The notes: generated by a model not told the origin, from the letters alone. Counted from the stretch's first letter, positions 12,970 to 26,247 are shown. The stretch: 64,000 bases of DNA from Parus major (GCF_001522545.3 NC_031774.1:26111824-26175823); one strand, 5' to 3'. Translations and numbers: made by a program.

Positions 12970-14660
12970 TTAACGCCGTTCCACACGCAGTTTGTGTGTT
13001 CCCCCGAGCGCCGTGGTGCGCGCACCCGCGGCCTAGCCAGGCATATCTGTATGCACGGATCGATGCAAGTGCCGCTAATGGCTCCAGCACTTAGAGCGCC
13101 AGGCGACAGACAGCCCGCTTCCCATCCAGCCGTGCCCACACAGCAGCCGTCACACGCATGCCACAACCCAGAGCTGCAAATACAGACGCAGCTATTTTAA
13201 AACAGAGATCTTCCGCCGTCAGAACACGTAAATTTCTGTACCATTTGCCTTCTTGCAGCAAGTGGGAGGGACAAAAAAAAAAAAANNNNNNNNNNNNNNN
13301 NNNNNNNNNNNNNNNNNNNNNNNNNNNNNNNNNNNNNNNNNNNNNNNNNNNNNNNNNNNNNNNNNNNNNNNNNNNNNNNNNNNNNNNNNNNNNNNNNNNN
13401 NNNNNNNNNNNNNNNNNNNNNNNNNNNNNNNNNNNNNNNNNNNNNNNNNNNNNNNNNNNNNNNNNNNNNNNNNNNNNNNNNNNNNNNNNNNNNNNNNNNN
13501 NNNNNNNNNNNNNNNNNNNNNNNNNNNNNNNNNNNNNNNNNNNNNNNNNNNNNNNNNNNNNNNNNNNNNNNNNNNNNNNNNNNNNNNNNNNNNNNNNNNN
13601 NNNNNNNNNNNNNNNNNNNNNNNNNNNNNNNNNNNNNNNNNNNNNNNNNNNNNNNNNNNNNNNNNNNNNNNNNNNNNNNNNNNNNNNNNNNNNNNNNNNN
13701 NNNNNNNNNNNNNNNNNNNNNNNNNNNNNNNNNNNNNNNNNNNNNNNNNNNNNNNNNNNNNNNNNNNNNNNNNNNNNNNNNNNNNNNNNNNNNNNNNNNN
13801 NNNNNNNNNNNNNNNNNNNNNNNNNNNNNNNNNNNNNNNNNNNNNNNNNNNNNNNNNNNNNNNNNNNNNNNNNNNNNNNNNNNNNNNNNNNNNNNNNNNN
13901 NNNNNNNNNNNNNNNNNNNNNNNNNNNNNNNNNNNNNNNNNNNNNNNNNNNNNNNNNNNNNNNNNCGCCCCCGCGCTCGCCCTTCCTCGGCCGCGGCGCC
14001 ACCGAGCCCGCTGTCCCCCGGGGCACCGCCCACATCCCATTTCCGGAGCGGTGATTGGGCAGCTTCTGAGATTCCTCATGGGCGATTGGCTGTCAGCTCG
14101 GTCAGTCCGGCGACGGGGGCGGGCGCACCTGGACGCGGCGCTGTGCGGTGCCGGGTTGGCTGAGCCGGCAAGCGCCGGTACAGCCGCGGCCGCCCCCGCG
14201 CAACCCTGGGGCCGAGCCGCGGGGTGGGCGCCGGAGTTCCCGTTCCCGACGAGCTTCCGAGGAGCAGCGCCCGTGCGGGGCCTGGCGCCGGCCCTGGGTG
14301 CTCGCCGCCGCAGGGCCGCTGCCGGCGGGAAGCTGGGTCCTGGCTGCGGTGCCACCTCCGCCTCAGCAGCCGGGGCTCGGCCGCGCTGTTCGCGCCTGGT
14401 CGGGCTGCCCGGGGCCTGATGGGCGCAGGCCGCTGCCCGGCCGCGGGTGGGGCGAGAGGGCTGAGGAAGGAGAGGCCGGGGCAGGGGCCCCTGCTGGGGC
14501 ACAGCAGGGCAGCCCTGGGCTCCGCAGAGTGACAGTAGGAAACGGTGGATGTGTCCCGTGCCTAGGTGAGTACGGCCTTCGAAGGGAAGGCTTCTCGCTC
14601 TCACAGGTGACTCCTCACTGCAGGCAGGACTCGTGAGGCCACGGAGCGGGCGCTCCTCGG
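12970..14660. promoter_or_regulatory. CpG island promoter, centre lost in assembly gap
   Basis: CpG density is very high in 13966-14480 and rises from about 12970 on the left; 13286-13965 is N. The right part has two inverted CCAAT boxes (GATTGG at about 14053 and 14084), a GC box (GGGGGCGGGCGC near 14115) and a strong plus-strand splice-donor match, CCTAG|GTGAGTACG, after 14565. This is the form of a housekeeping and possibly bidirectional promoter. In mammals TTBK2 starts beside the 3' end of UBR1 on the same strand, so a minus-strand TTBK2 start hidden in the gap is the best guess. The plus-strand donor could belong to a divergent non-coding transcript. Neither transcript is shown by coding sequence. 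Confidence 0.6.
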
Positions 14661-14679
14661 TGGGTGCCGTCATCGCACA

Positions 14680-16697
14680 ACAGCCTGCAGGACGTGCTTG
14701 TAGGCCACGGTGTCAGCCCAGAGGCTGGATCCATCTGGCACACCTAGAAGAATTGCCTGTGCTGTGGGAAGGAGGAAGGACAGATTTGCTCTGCTCACAG
14801 CAGCTTGTATGAAGCTATGTATAAACATACCGTAGTGTTCACCACATGTGAAGTTTCCTTAAGTGGGGAAAAAAAAAAGAAAAGTGCCTTTATTTCCCTA
14901 CTGCCAGACAGATAAGAAGATAGTGTGAATAATTTAAGCCCTTTCTTCCTTCCTCACAAGGAGATCATAGTTAAAGAGTAAAGTTAGGAAACAGTATCTT
15001 CTCCTGCTACTTTATGAAAAGGAAGATTTTACTCTGGTAGTTTACGAGTGAGTTACCCAGAGCTGGGAGCAGTGAAACCCCAAACAGCTGCGAGTTGCTC
15101 AGTGTCAGTTTTAGGGAGATGCTTCTTCATTAACAAAGGGAATTGCCTCAAGCAGTGGGCCACCAGTCATAGTGGTGTGGATAAACATTGGTGAAAAGCA
15201 TACATTTCCCTATATGTAGTGAATGCATATGTGCATTATGTGTCCTAACAATTGAAGCAGTAAATAAAAAAGCTGATAGAGTGAAGAAATTTTAATTTTG
15301 TGAATAGAAATTAACCAATGTTGATGGCAATAGGTGGAGAAAGTTGCTTTTTTTTATACACAATAGTACATCTTTTCCTGGGTTCCAAAAAGGAATTAAG
15401 GATTTTGCTTACCTTTAAAAGGCACTTACAATTTCTCAGATAGAAAATATTTGACTGGAACTACATATTCCTTCAAATCTGTCTTAAAGGCATTGCAACA
15501 GTGTCATTTATTTTAGGATAAGCAGCTCTTCTTATGCACCAAACAAATAATTTTTTCACATTCACTCTGAAGTAGACAGTGTTTTTCCTCCCAGATTATA
15601 ACTGAGGGTAGATAAATACCCCAACCACCTCTTATTTTAAGTAATAAGTTTTGCCAACAAAACTTGCTGTGTGCTAGATGTAATGAGGAGCTCATGAATA
15701 TGAATCCATTTGTGAAGAGTGCTTTATTGTTCCCCAGATAATTGACATGTTGCCTGAGGTGTACAATTCTTCAGGAGAATTTTCTGATTCAATTAAAGAG
15801 AATGGAAAAGCCTTAACAAACTTGTTTATCTGGTTTGTCTGTTTACCTGTTCATCATTTCAGATCCAAGGGGCATAGTTTTTCTCATCACTTTGGAACTT
15901 CACAAGTTAATTCATTATCTAATACAATTGACATCCACAGTATCATGGGAACCATACCAGGAGTACCTGTCTTCTTGCACACTGAAAGCTTTAAAAGACC
16001 AAAAAGCCCTTCCTTCATTGTCAGTTGAAGTACAGTGAGCTGTAAGTTTCCAGATTACCACATGCTCTTCATAAGCAGACAAGACCTGAATGGTTTGAAT
16101 AAAAGTCAAACCAGGAAGAAAATAAACTAAAACTGAGCCTTTTCAAAAGGAAAATCTGTTTCCACTTATGTGAAGGAAGTCCTTAAATAAAAGATCTAAT
16201 CTTTTTTAACTCACTGCTCCAGAAATACACCAAGAAGTACTTCAAGGCCTTCTGTTCTACTATTTTAGGTTCATAGATGTTGGTAAGTATAACAGATACT
16301 AGCATTTCCTCTGTCAGTGCAGACTTCCAGAATATCTTTACCACTCACCAAAAAAACCCTGACCAAACCCAAAAAAACATCAGCACATTAAAATCTCTTA
16401 TGTAAATATGAAATTGAACTAGTCTAGTTTTTTTGGGTTTTTGTTTTGGTTTTTTTTTATAGTACATGTAGTTAAGCTCAGATGCATTGTGTTGATTTCC
16501 CTTGGAAAAAGCTATCCTGAGCCAAAAACTGTCCTATGCCCTTTGTTCACCTCTTACATTGTTAGTTCTAGTTGGCTATCTCAGTGTAAAAATGTGTGTT
16601 GTTAGTCAGCAGCAGTAAACCACAGCAAATGAGCACCTGTTTCTTCTGGAGATTTTTAAGTATCTCAGATGGTACAAAATAAATTAGTAAAGCAAAA
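14680..16697. other. Non-coding DNA without recognised features
   Basis: AT-rich sequence to the right of the CpG island. Short open frames (for example at 15747-16028) lack family resemblance and flanking splice sites. Nothing else supportable was seen. Confidence 0.4.
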
Positions 16698-17256
16698 TGT
16701 CATGGTTGCAGATGGGATGGAGTTAATTTTCTTTATAGTAACTGGTACAGTGCTGGATTTAGTATGAGAATAATGTTGACATCAGGCTGAAGTTTTAGTT
16801 AGGTTTGAGGTCTTCTTACTCTACATCAAGGACATTTCAGCTTCCTATGCTCTGCTAGTGAGGATGTACACAAGAATGAAGGAGAACATGGCCAGGACAG
16901 CCGACCCAAACTGTCCAAAGGGACATTTCATACCACTGAACATCAAGTTGGCCATGAGGTGCCAATGGCTGCTGGGGGACAGGCTGGGCATCAGTCAGTA
17001 GGTGATAAAAAATTGTATTGTGCATCATTTGTTTCTTTTGGGTTTTATTTCTCTCTTCTTTCCCTTACAGTTATTATTGGTCGTAATGTCTAACTGTTAT
17101 TATCTTTTATTTTTTTTTTTTCAATTATGATTTTTTTTTAATCTCAGCCCATGAGGTTTTCTTTTTCCATCCATTTTTTCCTCACTGGGGCAGGGATCGG
17201 TGGAGTGAGTGAGCAGCTGCTGGGACTTACTTGCTACCTGGGGTTAAACCCCAACA
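16698..17256 (+). mobile_element. Degenerate solo LTR of an avian endogenous retrovirus
   Basis: The element starts TGTCATGG and ends GGGTTAAACCCCAACA, giving TG...CA termini over about 560 bp. Blocks I recognise from a common bird LTR family follow in order: GGGATGGAGTTAATTTTCTT, TGGTACAGTGCTGGATTTAG, ATCAAGGACATTTCAGCTTC, TGTATTGTGCATCATTTGTT, then AATCTCAGCCCATGAGG and a GAGTGAGTGAGCAGCTGCTG segment. No second LTR or internal retroviral genes are seen within several kilobases, so this is a solo LTR. The copy is diverged, lacks an obvious TATA block in its middle, and I see no clean target-site duplication. The family name would need a repeat-library search. Confidence 0.75.
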
Positions 17257-18690
17257 CAGTGTGTTACCTTAATTCAATCCTACATGTCTCACTTGATTGT
17301 AGACTGCAAGAAGTACTGCTCACCAAAACTCTGAAGTTAAAGAGCAAGAGGATTAATTACAGAAATTACTGCAAATCCCAAAGGCTTGCCAGACCAAACT
17401 TTATTGTAACCATATAGTTGCTATGAAAAGATGTGAACAAAAAAATTTAATTGTGCTGGTATGGGCATAGCAATGAATATGATTTCCTAATAAGTCTGAC
17501 TTATGAAAGTATGAAAAATAATCTCCAGTCATGTAAAGATATTCTTACATCTTAATATGGATATTTTTATATTTAGTAATTATAAATATTATGCATAATT
17601 ATTTAATATTAAATGTAATAAATGTTAAATTGTGTAACGAGGCAATAAATAGAACTGGTCCAAATTTGAAAAAAGATAGAAACAAGCCAAAAAAGATCAA
17701 AGTGACAGCAAACTATTTCTGGGCACAACTAGACAGCACTTTAGCTTTTGTTATTTTTTTTAATTTAAAAAAGAACAGAGAATGAGAAAATACCCAGATA
17801 TCTAATGGAGTACCCACTTCTAAAATCTTTGTGAAGAAATAGATTGGAATTTCCAGGAATGTCTATAGATGGAACATAACTTTCTAATGCTTCCAAATTC
17901 AGGTTCCCTAGGGCTCATAAGGTATAGCGATGGAAAAATAAGTTTGCTTTCCTGGAAATCTTTTTTGTGTAGTAAGGGAGATGTGAGAATTTTCATCAAT
18001 AGTTTTTGTCTGAAAGGAATAATCTGATTTTTCTTTGAGGAATCTTTAAATATTTAAACACGCACATACACACAAACATATTCATATGTCTGTGAAGGAG
18101 AAGGGTGACATGATTAACAGTGTGCAAGAACTTCTGAACTCTGCTGTTATTTTTTTCAAATAAACATGTATGGGAGTGGATGACTCATCCTGCAAAGTCC
18201 AGACTCATTGGTTTCAAACACTTCCACTGGAACTCCTTGTCTGGGCTTTGGGGTCTTGGCAAAATTTATTTATTTATGTATGAGTCAGAAGTTCTGAATA
18301 ATGTTTCTGCTTAGTTGACTACAGAAAATAAAACCCAAAAAAACCTTGGAGAGTCAGATGTCAGAAAGAAAGAAAAAAATAAAAGGAGGACATGGATAGC
18401 AAGATGCCCAGACTTAACAGAGATGGAAAATTCACAGGTTTGGTTAGTCAGTAAGTTAAGATACACCAACTCTCAGAATTGAAAAACTATTGAAAATTGT
18501 AACAAAAATTAATACATAAATAGAGGCAGAAACAATGCTTTCACTGAAGAGTAGAAAGGTAAAAACATTTGATAAGCTCACATTTCTGGCAAAAGTCAAG
18601 TAGCAAAGGAAGTATCAGCCAAAGATGAGAAAGCTCCTGCCAAGTTTTGTAGATGTTTAAACAGTATCTAGTTAATAGCAAATGACAAAC

Positions 18691-18990
18691 CACAGACCTT
18701 GAGACATCTAGTTCAGCCCTTTTTTCAGGGAAGGACCAACTGTCCCTACAACACTCCTGGCCAGTGTTTGTCAGCCTGTTCTAAAAGTACTTTGTTGATG
18801 GAAATCAAGGGATTTCATATGGGCTGTTCATTATTTCCCCCATTATTCTCCTCATATCCTACCACCGAAGGAATTTATTCCTTTCCTCTGTGCATTTACC
18901 TACAAAATTACTTGAGCACTATTTTCATCTCTCACCATCAGTCATCTCTACACTAAGGCACCTGAGTTCCTTCAGTCTTTTTCCACAAAC
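18691..18990 (-). mobile_element. Old CR1 LINE 3' fragment
   Basis: Read in reverse, this resembles the 3' part of avian CR1: a block like ATCTAGTTCAGCCC at one end, a CAGCCTGTTCTAAAAGTACT block, and at the other end CACTAAGGCACCTGAGTTCC followed by TTCAGTCTTTTTCCAC, equivalent to the usual CR1 'ccaagttccttcagtctt' motif. The middle is strongly diverged, so the edges are approximate. Confidence 0.5.
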
Positions 18991-18999
18991 TGTCATTTC

Positions 19000-21480
19000 T
19001 TGACACAGTGTCAATAACCATGAAGTCACCACTCAGGGGACAGAGGGACCTTGGAAGAAGAGTTCTAAGAGCACTGTGTCTGGGTTCTGGCTTCTATCTA
19101 TTTGACAGCTTCTAAAAGTCCCATGAGCCTTTTTCTTTTTTTTTTTTTCTTTTTTTTTTTCTTTTTCTTGTTAACTCTCTTTTCTTTCCAAGAGAATCTC
19201 AGATTCCCTACAATATATCCTAAGTAATAGTGTTCAGTTCAAATGATGTCTGGAGTGTGAAAAATAGCATCAACATCAGGTTTATAGTAAGCTGAGAATA
19301 GGTCATGATTAGTTTAGGAGGAGAAATGTGACAGTGTATATCTGACTACTTTGCTAGGAGAAGAAGGGTCAGTTGGTAGTGCACCAAAGTATTGATGCTA
19401 TTAGATATGGAATTTTAAAAGGAAAATTTTACCTCATTATGAGAAGAGAATTCTGCTGCCAGGCCTCATATTATGTGTATAATTCCATTCTGCAAAAAGC
19501 TTCCTGGCTTGCAAGGATAAGATCCATAGTGAATAAGGTACAAAAGTGAAAAGCAAGATTGCTGCATGGTCTAATTATGATTAAGGTTGTAAAAATGGAT
19601 TCTAGTCTTCAGAAGTTACAGCCAAGATGGAAGTTTTAGGTTACCAGGTAATTTAAAATACATGTTCACTTCCATCTGTACTATAGAGTGCTGGTCTGAT
19701 TTTAAGGTGAATACACTATTTGTGTGCCTTAGTTTTCCATTTGTAATGACTCACCGTGAGTCATGAGTGGATGACTCAGAGATTGTGGACAGTACAGCTC
19801 CTATGGATTGAAATCAGAGCCCGCCTGACAGGTACTGATATGGATTTTCCTACAATGCACAGAACTCCAAATGACAAGCCATGCACGTTCAGTGCAGTTT
19901 GTGCAGGTCTGCTATAATTTCCTTTTCTGCCTGAGACTGATTTCAGGGTATCCATATTGTTATAACCTTTACACATCTGAAAAATGTAGTACTTCTTTTC
20001 CTGATTTTTTTCGTCTGTGGTGCTCTTCAGGCAATTAGGTGAGCTACAGTTATAGTATTCACATTTTTCATGGAATATAATACAGTGGATTTTCTAGTAC
20101 AACGTAGATCATAGTAGTACAGCATAGAACTGTAGTTGTAAAAAAACAAAATTGACTTCATTTTCAATAAGCTTTGTGTCATTTTAATGTACAAACCGTG
20201 TCCTTTTAAATTACTGACTATTGACATTACTTCTTGCCTTTAAATTTTGAGATTACCTCTGCCAACTCTGCAATTCTGTAAGTATTTCAGATGTTGTGAC
20301 TTAACTTTGGTATCTTTATCTACTATAACACCCATAATCATCTAAATACCACTATACTTACTTCCTAAAAGTTCAAAAAATATAATTAAAAAATGAATGT
20401 TCTTAAAAGACACAATTACTTCTATTTGCTGAATAGCTTAATTGTCTAAGTGTCTACCATGTGGTTCACAGCTTTACAAAAGCAAAAAAAAAGCAGATGT
20501 TGTTCATGTCCTCTCCCCATTATCACATACAAGTGAGAATCTCTTCCTCAATATGGACTTGCCCCAGCTCAGAAGAAAAGGTTGGAAAGTTTTTGTTTCC
20601 ATCAGACTAACCAAGTGCCTCCAGTTTATTCCAGTACTCCAAAATCTTATATCATTAATTGTCATTTACATTAAATACAAGATGAAATTAAAAACCACCC
20701 AAATATAAAAATACTAATTTTTGGAAACTAGATATAAAATTAAACATTGCATCTTCCCAAATAGTTATTTCATTGCACTGATACACATCTATCCTTGGCT
20801 GTGGACTTATATATGAATGGTACTAAATAGGTAAGTAATTGGGCAAACATTTGTTAAATTTACCTGTTTGGGTCCTAAGCAATGCACAGCAATCTCCACT
20901 GTTAGCAGGAAAGTGTGTGATCTCTTTCTATACCTACTGCTGGGTGATAGGTGCAATCCCCCATGTACAACCCACTCCTGCAAGTTACAAAATGCTACTC
21001 CGTGGTTGTGATGTCCAGGCTTTCCAAAGGTCTGCAAGAAAGTGCATCATGCTTAATTATAAACTGCCATAACACAGAACTAATTTTTAAGTAATTGAAC
21101 TTTTGATATTACATTTGCAGCTGAAGCCATTTCCAAATATGAGATGGAAGAAAAAACACAGGTAGCACTGGCCTCTAACTGCATTACAGTTGGATTTAAG
21201 TAATTTCTTACAATGGGGCATTCTCCAGCTTCCATTAGCTGTGTGAATGACCTCTAATTTGTATTGTAGAAAAAGCCTTCATACAGCAGCACTGCCATCT
21301 CCTGCTTGCTTGCTTCCATGCAGGCAAGCACGAGGTCTGTGCTGCAAAGCAGCCACAGTGAAGGTGCAGTTTTCTGCTACGAGGTAAGTGAGGAAGTAGC
21401 ATTTTCTAATACTCAGGGATAACACATTTGGAGTTCTGCAGATGGGGAGAGTTTTAAAAGGTGAATTTTTTTAAGCACAG
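19000..21480. other. Non-coding intergenic DNA
   Basis: No gene seen. A T-rich tract (about 19134-19167) follows the CR1 fragment. Open frames are short and family-less. Confidence 0.4.
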
Positions 21481-21492
21481 AAAAGTACTTCA

Positions 21493-21564
21493 GCCATTTG
21501 TCCAGGATTTCTGATAAACCACATCCCTGCCATTAGTCCAGGATTTCAGATAAACCACAAACCC
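21493..21564. repeat. Tandem duplication of a ~36-bp unit
   Basis: Two adjacent copies of a unit reading CCATTNGTCCAGGATTTC then NGATAAACCACA occur around 21494-21529 and 21530-21564, differing by only a few substitutions (TTTGT/TTAGT, TCTGA/TCAGA, then a short diverged tail). It is probably a local duplication by replication slippage; no function is implied. Confidence 0.8.
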
Positions 21565-21569
21565 ACAAT

Positions 21570-24500
21570 AGCTCAAAATGTGTACATTTGTGTGCTTGTG
21601 CTGTACCCAAGAAATACATTCTACCTGTTGAATATACTTCCATAGAACTGATCTGTTCACAAACCAAAACATTTGAAAAGATCTAAAATATTCCCTGTAG
21701 TCTGCATAAGTGCTGCAAGTCCAAAGCATGAATGACTCATGAACGGGATTAATTCAATGCAGTTGGAGTGTATTTGATCATATGCAAGCATTTGTGTGGT
21801 CCATATGCAGTAGGTCCAACAGGTCCCAGATGTTGGGACCACATACGCTCTGAACCATTAAGACACAGGTGAGATAGAGCCAGAACACAGAGTTATAATC
21901 ACAGTCATATCAGAATACTGCTTTATTGCTTATCATAAACTGGGACAATTTATGCTTCTGAGAATATTTCTACACATTTACAATGCCTGGTGCAGGGTCT
22001 CTTGCAGTCAGCCATGTGCCCACTGAATTCTCTCTGCTGTGCCAAGGGGTTATAGATATGGATCTTACAGCTCAAACCTGCTCCTGCTTAGGGATTCGGC
22101 TCTGGTACTGACATCACCTCAAACTTGACCAAGCACTGCTGCAGTCTCAGCTTATTGCCACCAGTGATGCCACTTCAAACCAGCCATGTCTGTCCCACAC
22201 ATTGCTACACGCTGGGCTCAGAAATGCCAGAGGATGTGACACTTTTGCTTTTGCTTCTGCCTTGGAATACAGCTAGATAAGAGACTAGGACAGAGGTTTC
22301 TACCAGATTGTTCTTGAACCTGGAAAGCTTCCCAAACAAGAACCTACCGTGAATCATACAGGATGATGAAAATGCTCTTGGTTACTTGAATTCTTTTTTT
22401 GGACAATCATATTCAATACACAGAGAACAGAAAATTGCATCCAAAACAACAAAATATGGAATCATTGGTAAGGAACATAATAGTGGATATAAATGATAGC
22501 TGCCTAAGACAGATTTACCCTTCCCACAGAATCACAAAGTTTTATTATTCTAATTCTTCTCTCCTTTGAAGGCATATTTATTGTTAAGAACAAAGTGAGA
22601 GCTATTGAAGACATTAGCAGGTAATGAAAAACAGTTCTGTTGCTTACTAGCCCAAACGTCCAGCAGGGTAAAAAGGTAGAAGAAAGTCACATAAACCATT
22701 TAGTTGGTGAGATCTCAGTTCACACTCAGTTAATTGGCCTGTTTTGCAGGATTTAATCTGGCAGCATAAGAACCTTGAAATAAATCTCTTAGCTATGATT
22801 AGAGATGAAGGAGAGATTAGCACAGGCAGGAGAGTTGAAGCGGTTTTCTCCATTTCCATTGGTGAGTCAATGTGAAGACAGAGCAACTACAGAGACATCA
22901 GGAAATCATTCAGTCATCCTCAGGATGTCCAGTTCAGGTATTTTCTCCCTTGTATTCAGCAAGTTACCAGTTTCAAGATCCTACTCATTCCTCTGAAACA
23001 GGTTAGTGGTTTCTTTCATAATGTCATAAATAGCAATGTATGTTTAGCTAATGTTTAGCTAAAATAGCAGATTTTAGCAAAATCAGTAAGATAAGATGTG
23101 GTTTGTTTATGACAAAATTGCAAAATTTCTTTGAACAATTCATATTTAATAAGCAAATATTATAAATAAATAGCTGTGCTATGTCTTGTTCAATATAGTT
23201 TGGGGAATTTGATAGCAAAGGAACATTTAGGTGGTATCTTGGAAGCAAATTGTACGGTGATGGAAGCTGTGTTAAAAGTTAGATAAATTTGAATTCGATA
23301 AGGAAAACTTGAGAACAGTATTGATAGTAAGGGAGAGATTTCCACATTTATTTGGCTTCTTTTGCTGAAAGAAGTATTTCTCCCTTTATAAGAATAAAAT
23401 CCAGTTTGCTCTCCCATAGCTGGGGAAGACATGTCTGTGTGTATATGATTCATAACTCTGGAGTGGTTTACGTGCAAAGATTTCTAAGAACTATGACAGG
23501 CGTTAGATCCACTGAAATGCTGGGAGCATTTGTGGCTTTACACTAATCTGCTACCAAGTATGAATTGGAGAAGAACAAACACACATTGAAGAGCAAGACT
23601 AACACTTTCAGCTCATAATTGCAGTTCCGCTCCTTCAGCTGGAAAAACTTTCTTCATCATGCTAAAAAATTATACTATGCAGCAGTTTGTGTGTTACAAG
23701 AGATCTTACACTAATAAATGTATTCAATACATTATTAAACAGGGAAAGAATAATGTTAGGATGCACTTACAAAATTCTTTATGATATGAAGAGAGTCATT
23801 ATCTGAAATAAACTCAGTAAACTGTTAGCATAGGTGAAAAACTTAGCATACTTACGTTATTATCCATGTAGTAGGCTAGGAACAAGGAACAGAATAGGTA
23901 ACTTGTTCTTCTGTCCCGGACTTGAGGCAGTCAAGGTTTCATGACAAGCACAGTGTTTCCCAAAGATCAATCCCAAGCATATCAGTGATAGCCAGGGTCA
24001 GTCAACAAGTGGTCTTTGAACTACAACAACCAGTCATTCCATCCCTTTCCTCTGGTACCAAGACTCCATGAAATCACAGACCCTATGCTGCTGGTGTGTT
24101 AGATAAATGTCAATGTTCCATGAAATCTGATCCTAAAAACAATACTAAAAATTGACAAAGGAAGCTAATAATACCTCATGAGAATTTCTGGAGACAAGGA
24201 ATTATTAGAATTTTTCTTGCACAGAAACTTTTTAAACTTCAAGCATCTGAAAATGGGGGATGGAACTGTATCAGAATAGCTCCATGAGATTGAATGTATT
24301 CCTGCTTCTGGAACTCAACTTCAAATTTCTTTACGGCTAGAATATGACAAAGTCTCAAATCTCTCTGGAGTAGATGAATTTTAAAAGAGTAGAACTATTG
24401 ACAACTTTTGTCCAAATGTTAAAACAAAATATATTTAGCAAGTAGGGTGTTTTCAGTAACTAAATAACTAAATGTGTGCTGAACAATTTCAAGGCATTGT

Positions 24501-25773
24501 TCAAATACATATATGTGTTTCACAGAAACAAACAGTGAGTGATACATTCATATGTGCTGGCTATTGAACACGAACTGTGTATCAGGAATGAGCAAATTTC
24601 ACATCAGATTCTCTCTGCTGTGAGCTCTGAGGCCTGAGTATTGGGCAAATAAACCTGTTAGCAGCCATCATTTACAGCTATTTAAGGTCAAGTCACGAAC
24701 TGCTTAACTGGTGAAGCAATCAGAGATACTGTCTCCAGGCTTAACAGGCTTATTCAGGCTGTCAGCTGAATTTGTAGGGAGGCTTAATTCTGTACCAGCA
24801 GAGCGTGATTCCTTCAAATGAGGTCTGAACAATACTGGAGAAGAATGGTGTGAAGCAAGTGCTATAATTTTATGACTATTCTCTGGACATCTCTGTAAGG
24901 TGATTATACTATACTATTGTGACAATACAATCACAATCAATATTCAGCCATAACTGATAATCATACTTAACAATCATTAAAATTAGGGCCCTGTTTTTAA
25001 ACTCAGAAAGCTTCTGGCCTCAACACCTTTGGAAATAGACTGGTAAGGAAAAATACTGTGCATTTAGCACACTATTCTGTGTATTGTACAAAAGATACAC
25101 AGAGCTGAATAGCTTTGAGGGGAATTAGTTTTCTCTGTAAATGCAGGAGAAAATAAATCCAACTTGAATTCATTAGATCTCACAGGCCTTAAAATCTTAA
25201 TGTATGAAGATATTTATCCATACCCTAATATGAATCACACAACCTATTCCTTGCCTGTACAAATAGAACTGATTATTTCCAACGTAAACACATGAAGACG
25301 CTGGCATTCCATTGCCTTTTTAAACTGCACTCTGCAACAATCTGCTTACCCAATGCTAAGCTTCACTGCAGCTGGGGATCCTTTACCGGGTCAGTGTAGC
25401 CCTACTTCTCTCCAGCTTGTCTGTCTGCAGGTGTTTTTCATGTTGTTTTAGCTGATACAAGTTTTATTCAGTAATAGCATCCACTAACTTAGAAAATATT
25501 ATGCTGCTTATACATCTCTATTTCCCCAGATTTATAGGATTACATTTTACTTTTTATAAATATCATTGTATTAGTGTAATTAAATTACTGTATAATTATG
25601 TAATGCAGAATTTTACAGTATAAAATCACTCTAATGAGAGTTGCCAAATTAGGAGCAACACAAGCAAGTTTTCTGGAAAGAAAAAAAGGCTGTATGTATG
25701 TTTGTCTTGTTTATTCAACTTTTGAACACAAACCTGACCATAACACAGGAATCAAATACCTATAATTGTTAAA

Positions 25774-25809
<36 letters not shown>

Positions 25810-26100
25810 AAAAAAAAAAGCAACAAGTAGAAGGGAAAGACACTGGGAGTCTTCTGAAGGGAAAGACACAGACCAGTTCACTTTTAGGTATCAGATCCAC
25901 ACAGAAAATAGGTCTTGACAAAAATTCACAGGAATTCAGAGTCTCTGTTCATACTATTCACTTGTTTTTAATTGCTCTAATTGGTCCTTAGAATTTATTT
26001 TTTTTTAGTGATTCACACTGGTATGAAACTTAAGCAATAAGTTTCACTAGGGCACTCCCTTGGCAGGACTCAGAGTGCATGAGGCTGTACAGGAAGTTCT
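21570..26100. other. Intergenic DNA upstream of the peripherin-like gene
   Basis: No coding exon recognised. It contains a poly(A) tract of 33 A at 25775-25807 followed by CC and nine more A, about 300 bp before the TATA box. It could be the tail of a decayed retroposon, but no body was recognised upstream. Distal regulatory sequence for the downstream gene probably lies here but cannot be located by eye. Confidence 0.4.
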
Positions 26101-26111
26101 CTTGTAGGCTC

Positions 26112-26118
26112 TATAAAT
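26112..26118 (+). promoter_or_regulatory. TATA box of the peripherin-like gene
   Basis: TATAAAT lies 130 bp before the start codon at 26248, so transcription should begin near 26140 with a 5' UTR of about 100 nt. A TAATCT at about 26137, similar to the homeobox site used by CRX/OTX factors in photoreceptor genes, lies close to the expected start, but a single short match is weak evidence. There is no CpG island, which fits a tissue-restricted gene. Confidence 0.6.
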
Positions 26119-26247
26119 ACCTGGTCAAAGAGACAGTAATCTCTCTCCCTCTTCTTCAGATTTCTACTGCATGCCTTGGATCCATGCTCCTAATCAGCTT
26201 ACAAGCTTCCCTTGACCTACGCTTCCTTTCCTAATGCACGTCTGACT

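Noticed and set aside
1..13000. Search for TTBK2 coding exons on the minus strand
   Set aside because: None found by eye, so TTBK2 is offered only as inference for the island and is not annotated as a gene.
13091..14673. Long open reading frames on both strands across the CpG island (up to about 480 codons)
   Set aside because: Most of their length is N, which cannot produce stop codons; the rest is GC-rich, low-complexity and without family resemblance.
26212..26247. Upstream in-frame ATG of the peripherin-like gene
   Set aside because: It would add 12 residues before MAVLKVKF; the family start aligns with the ATG at 26248 and exon 1 then has exactly the human coding length of 581 nt.
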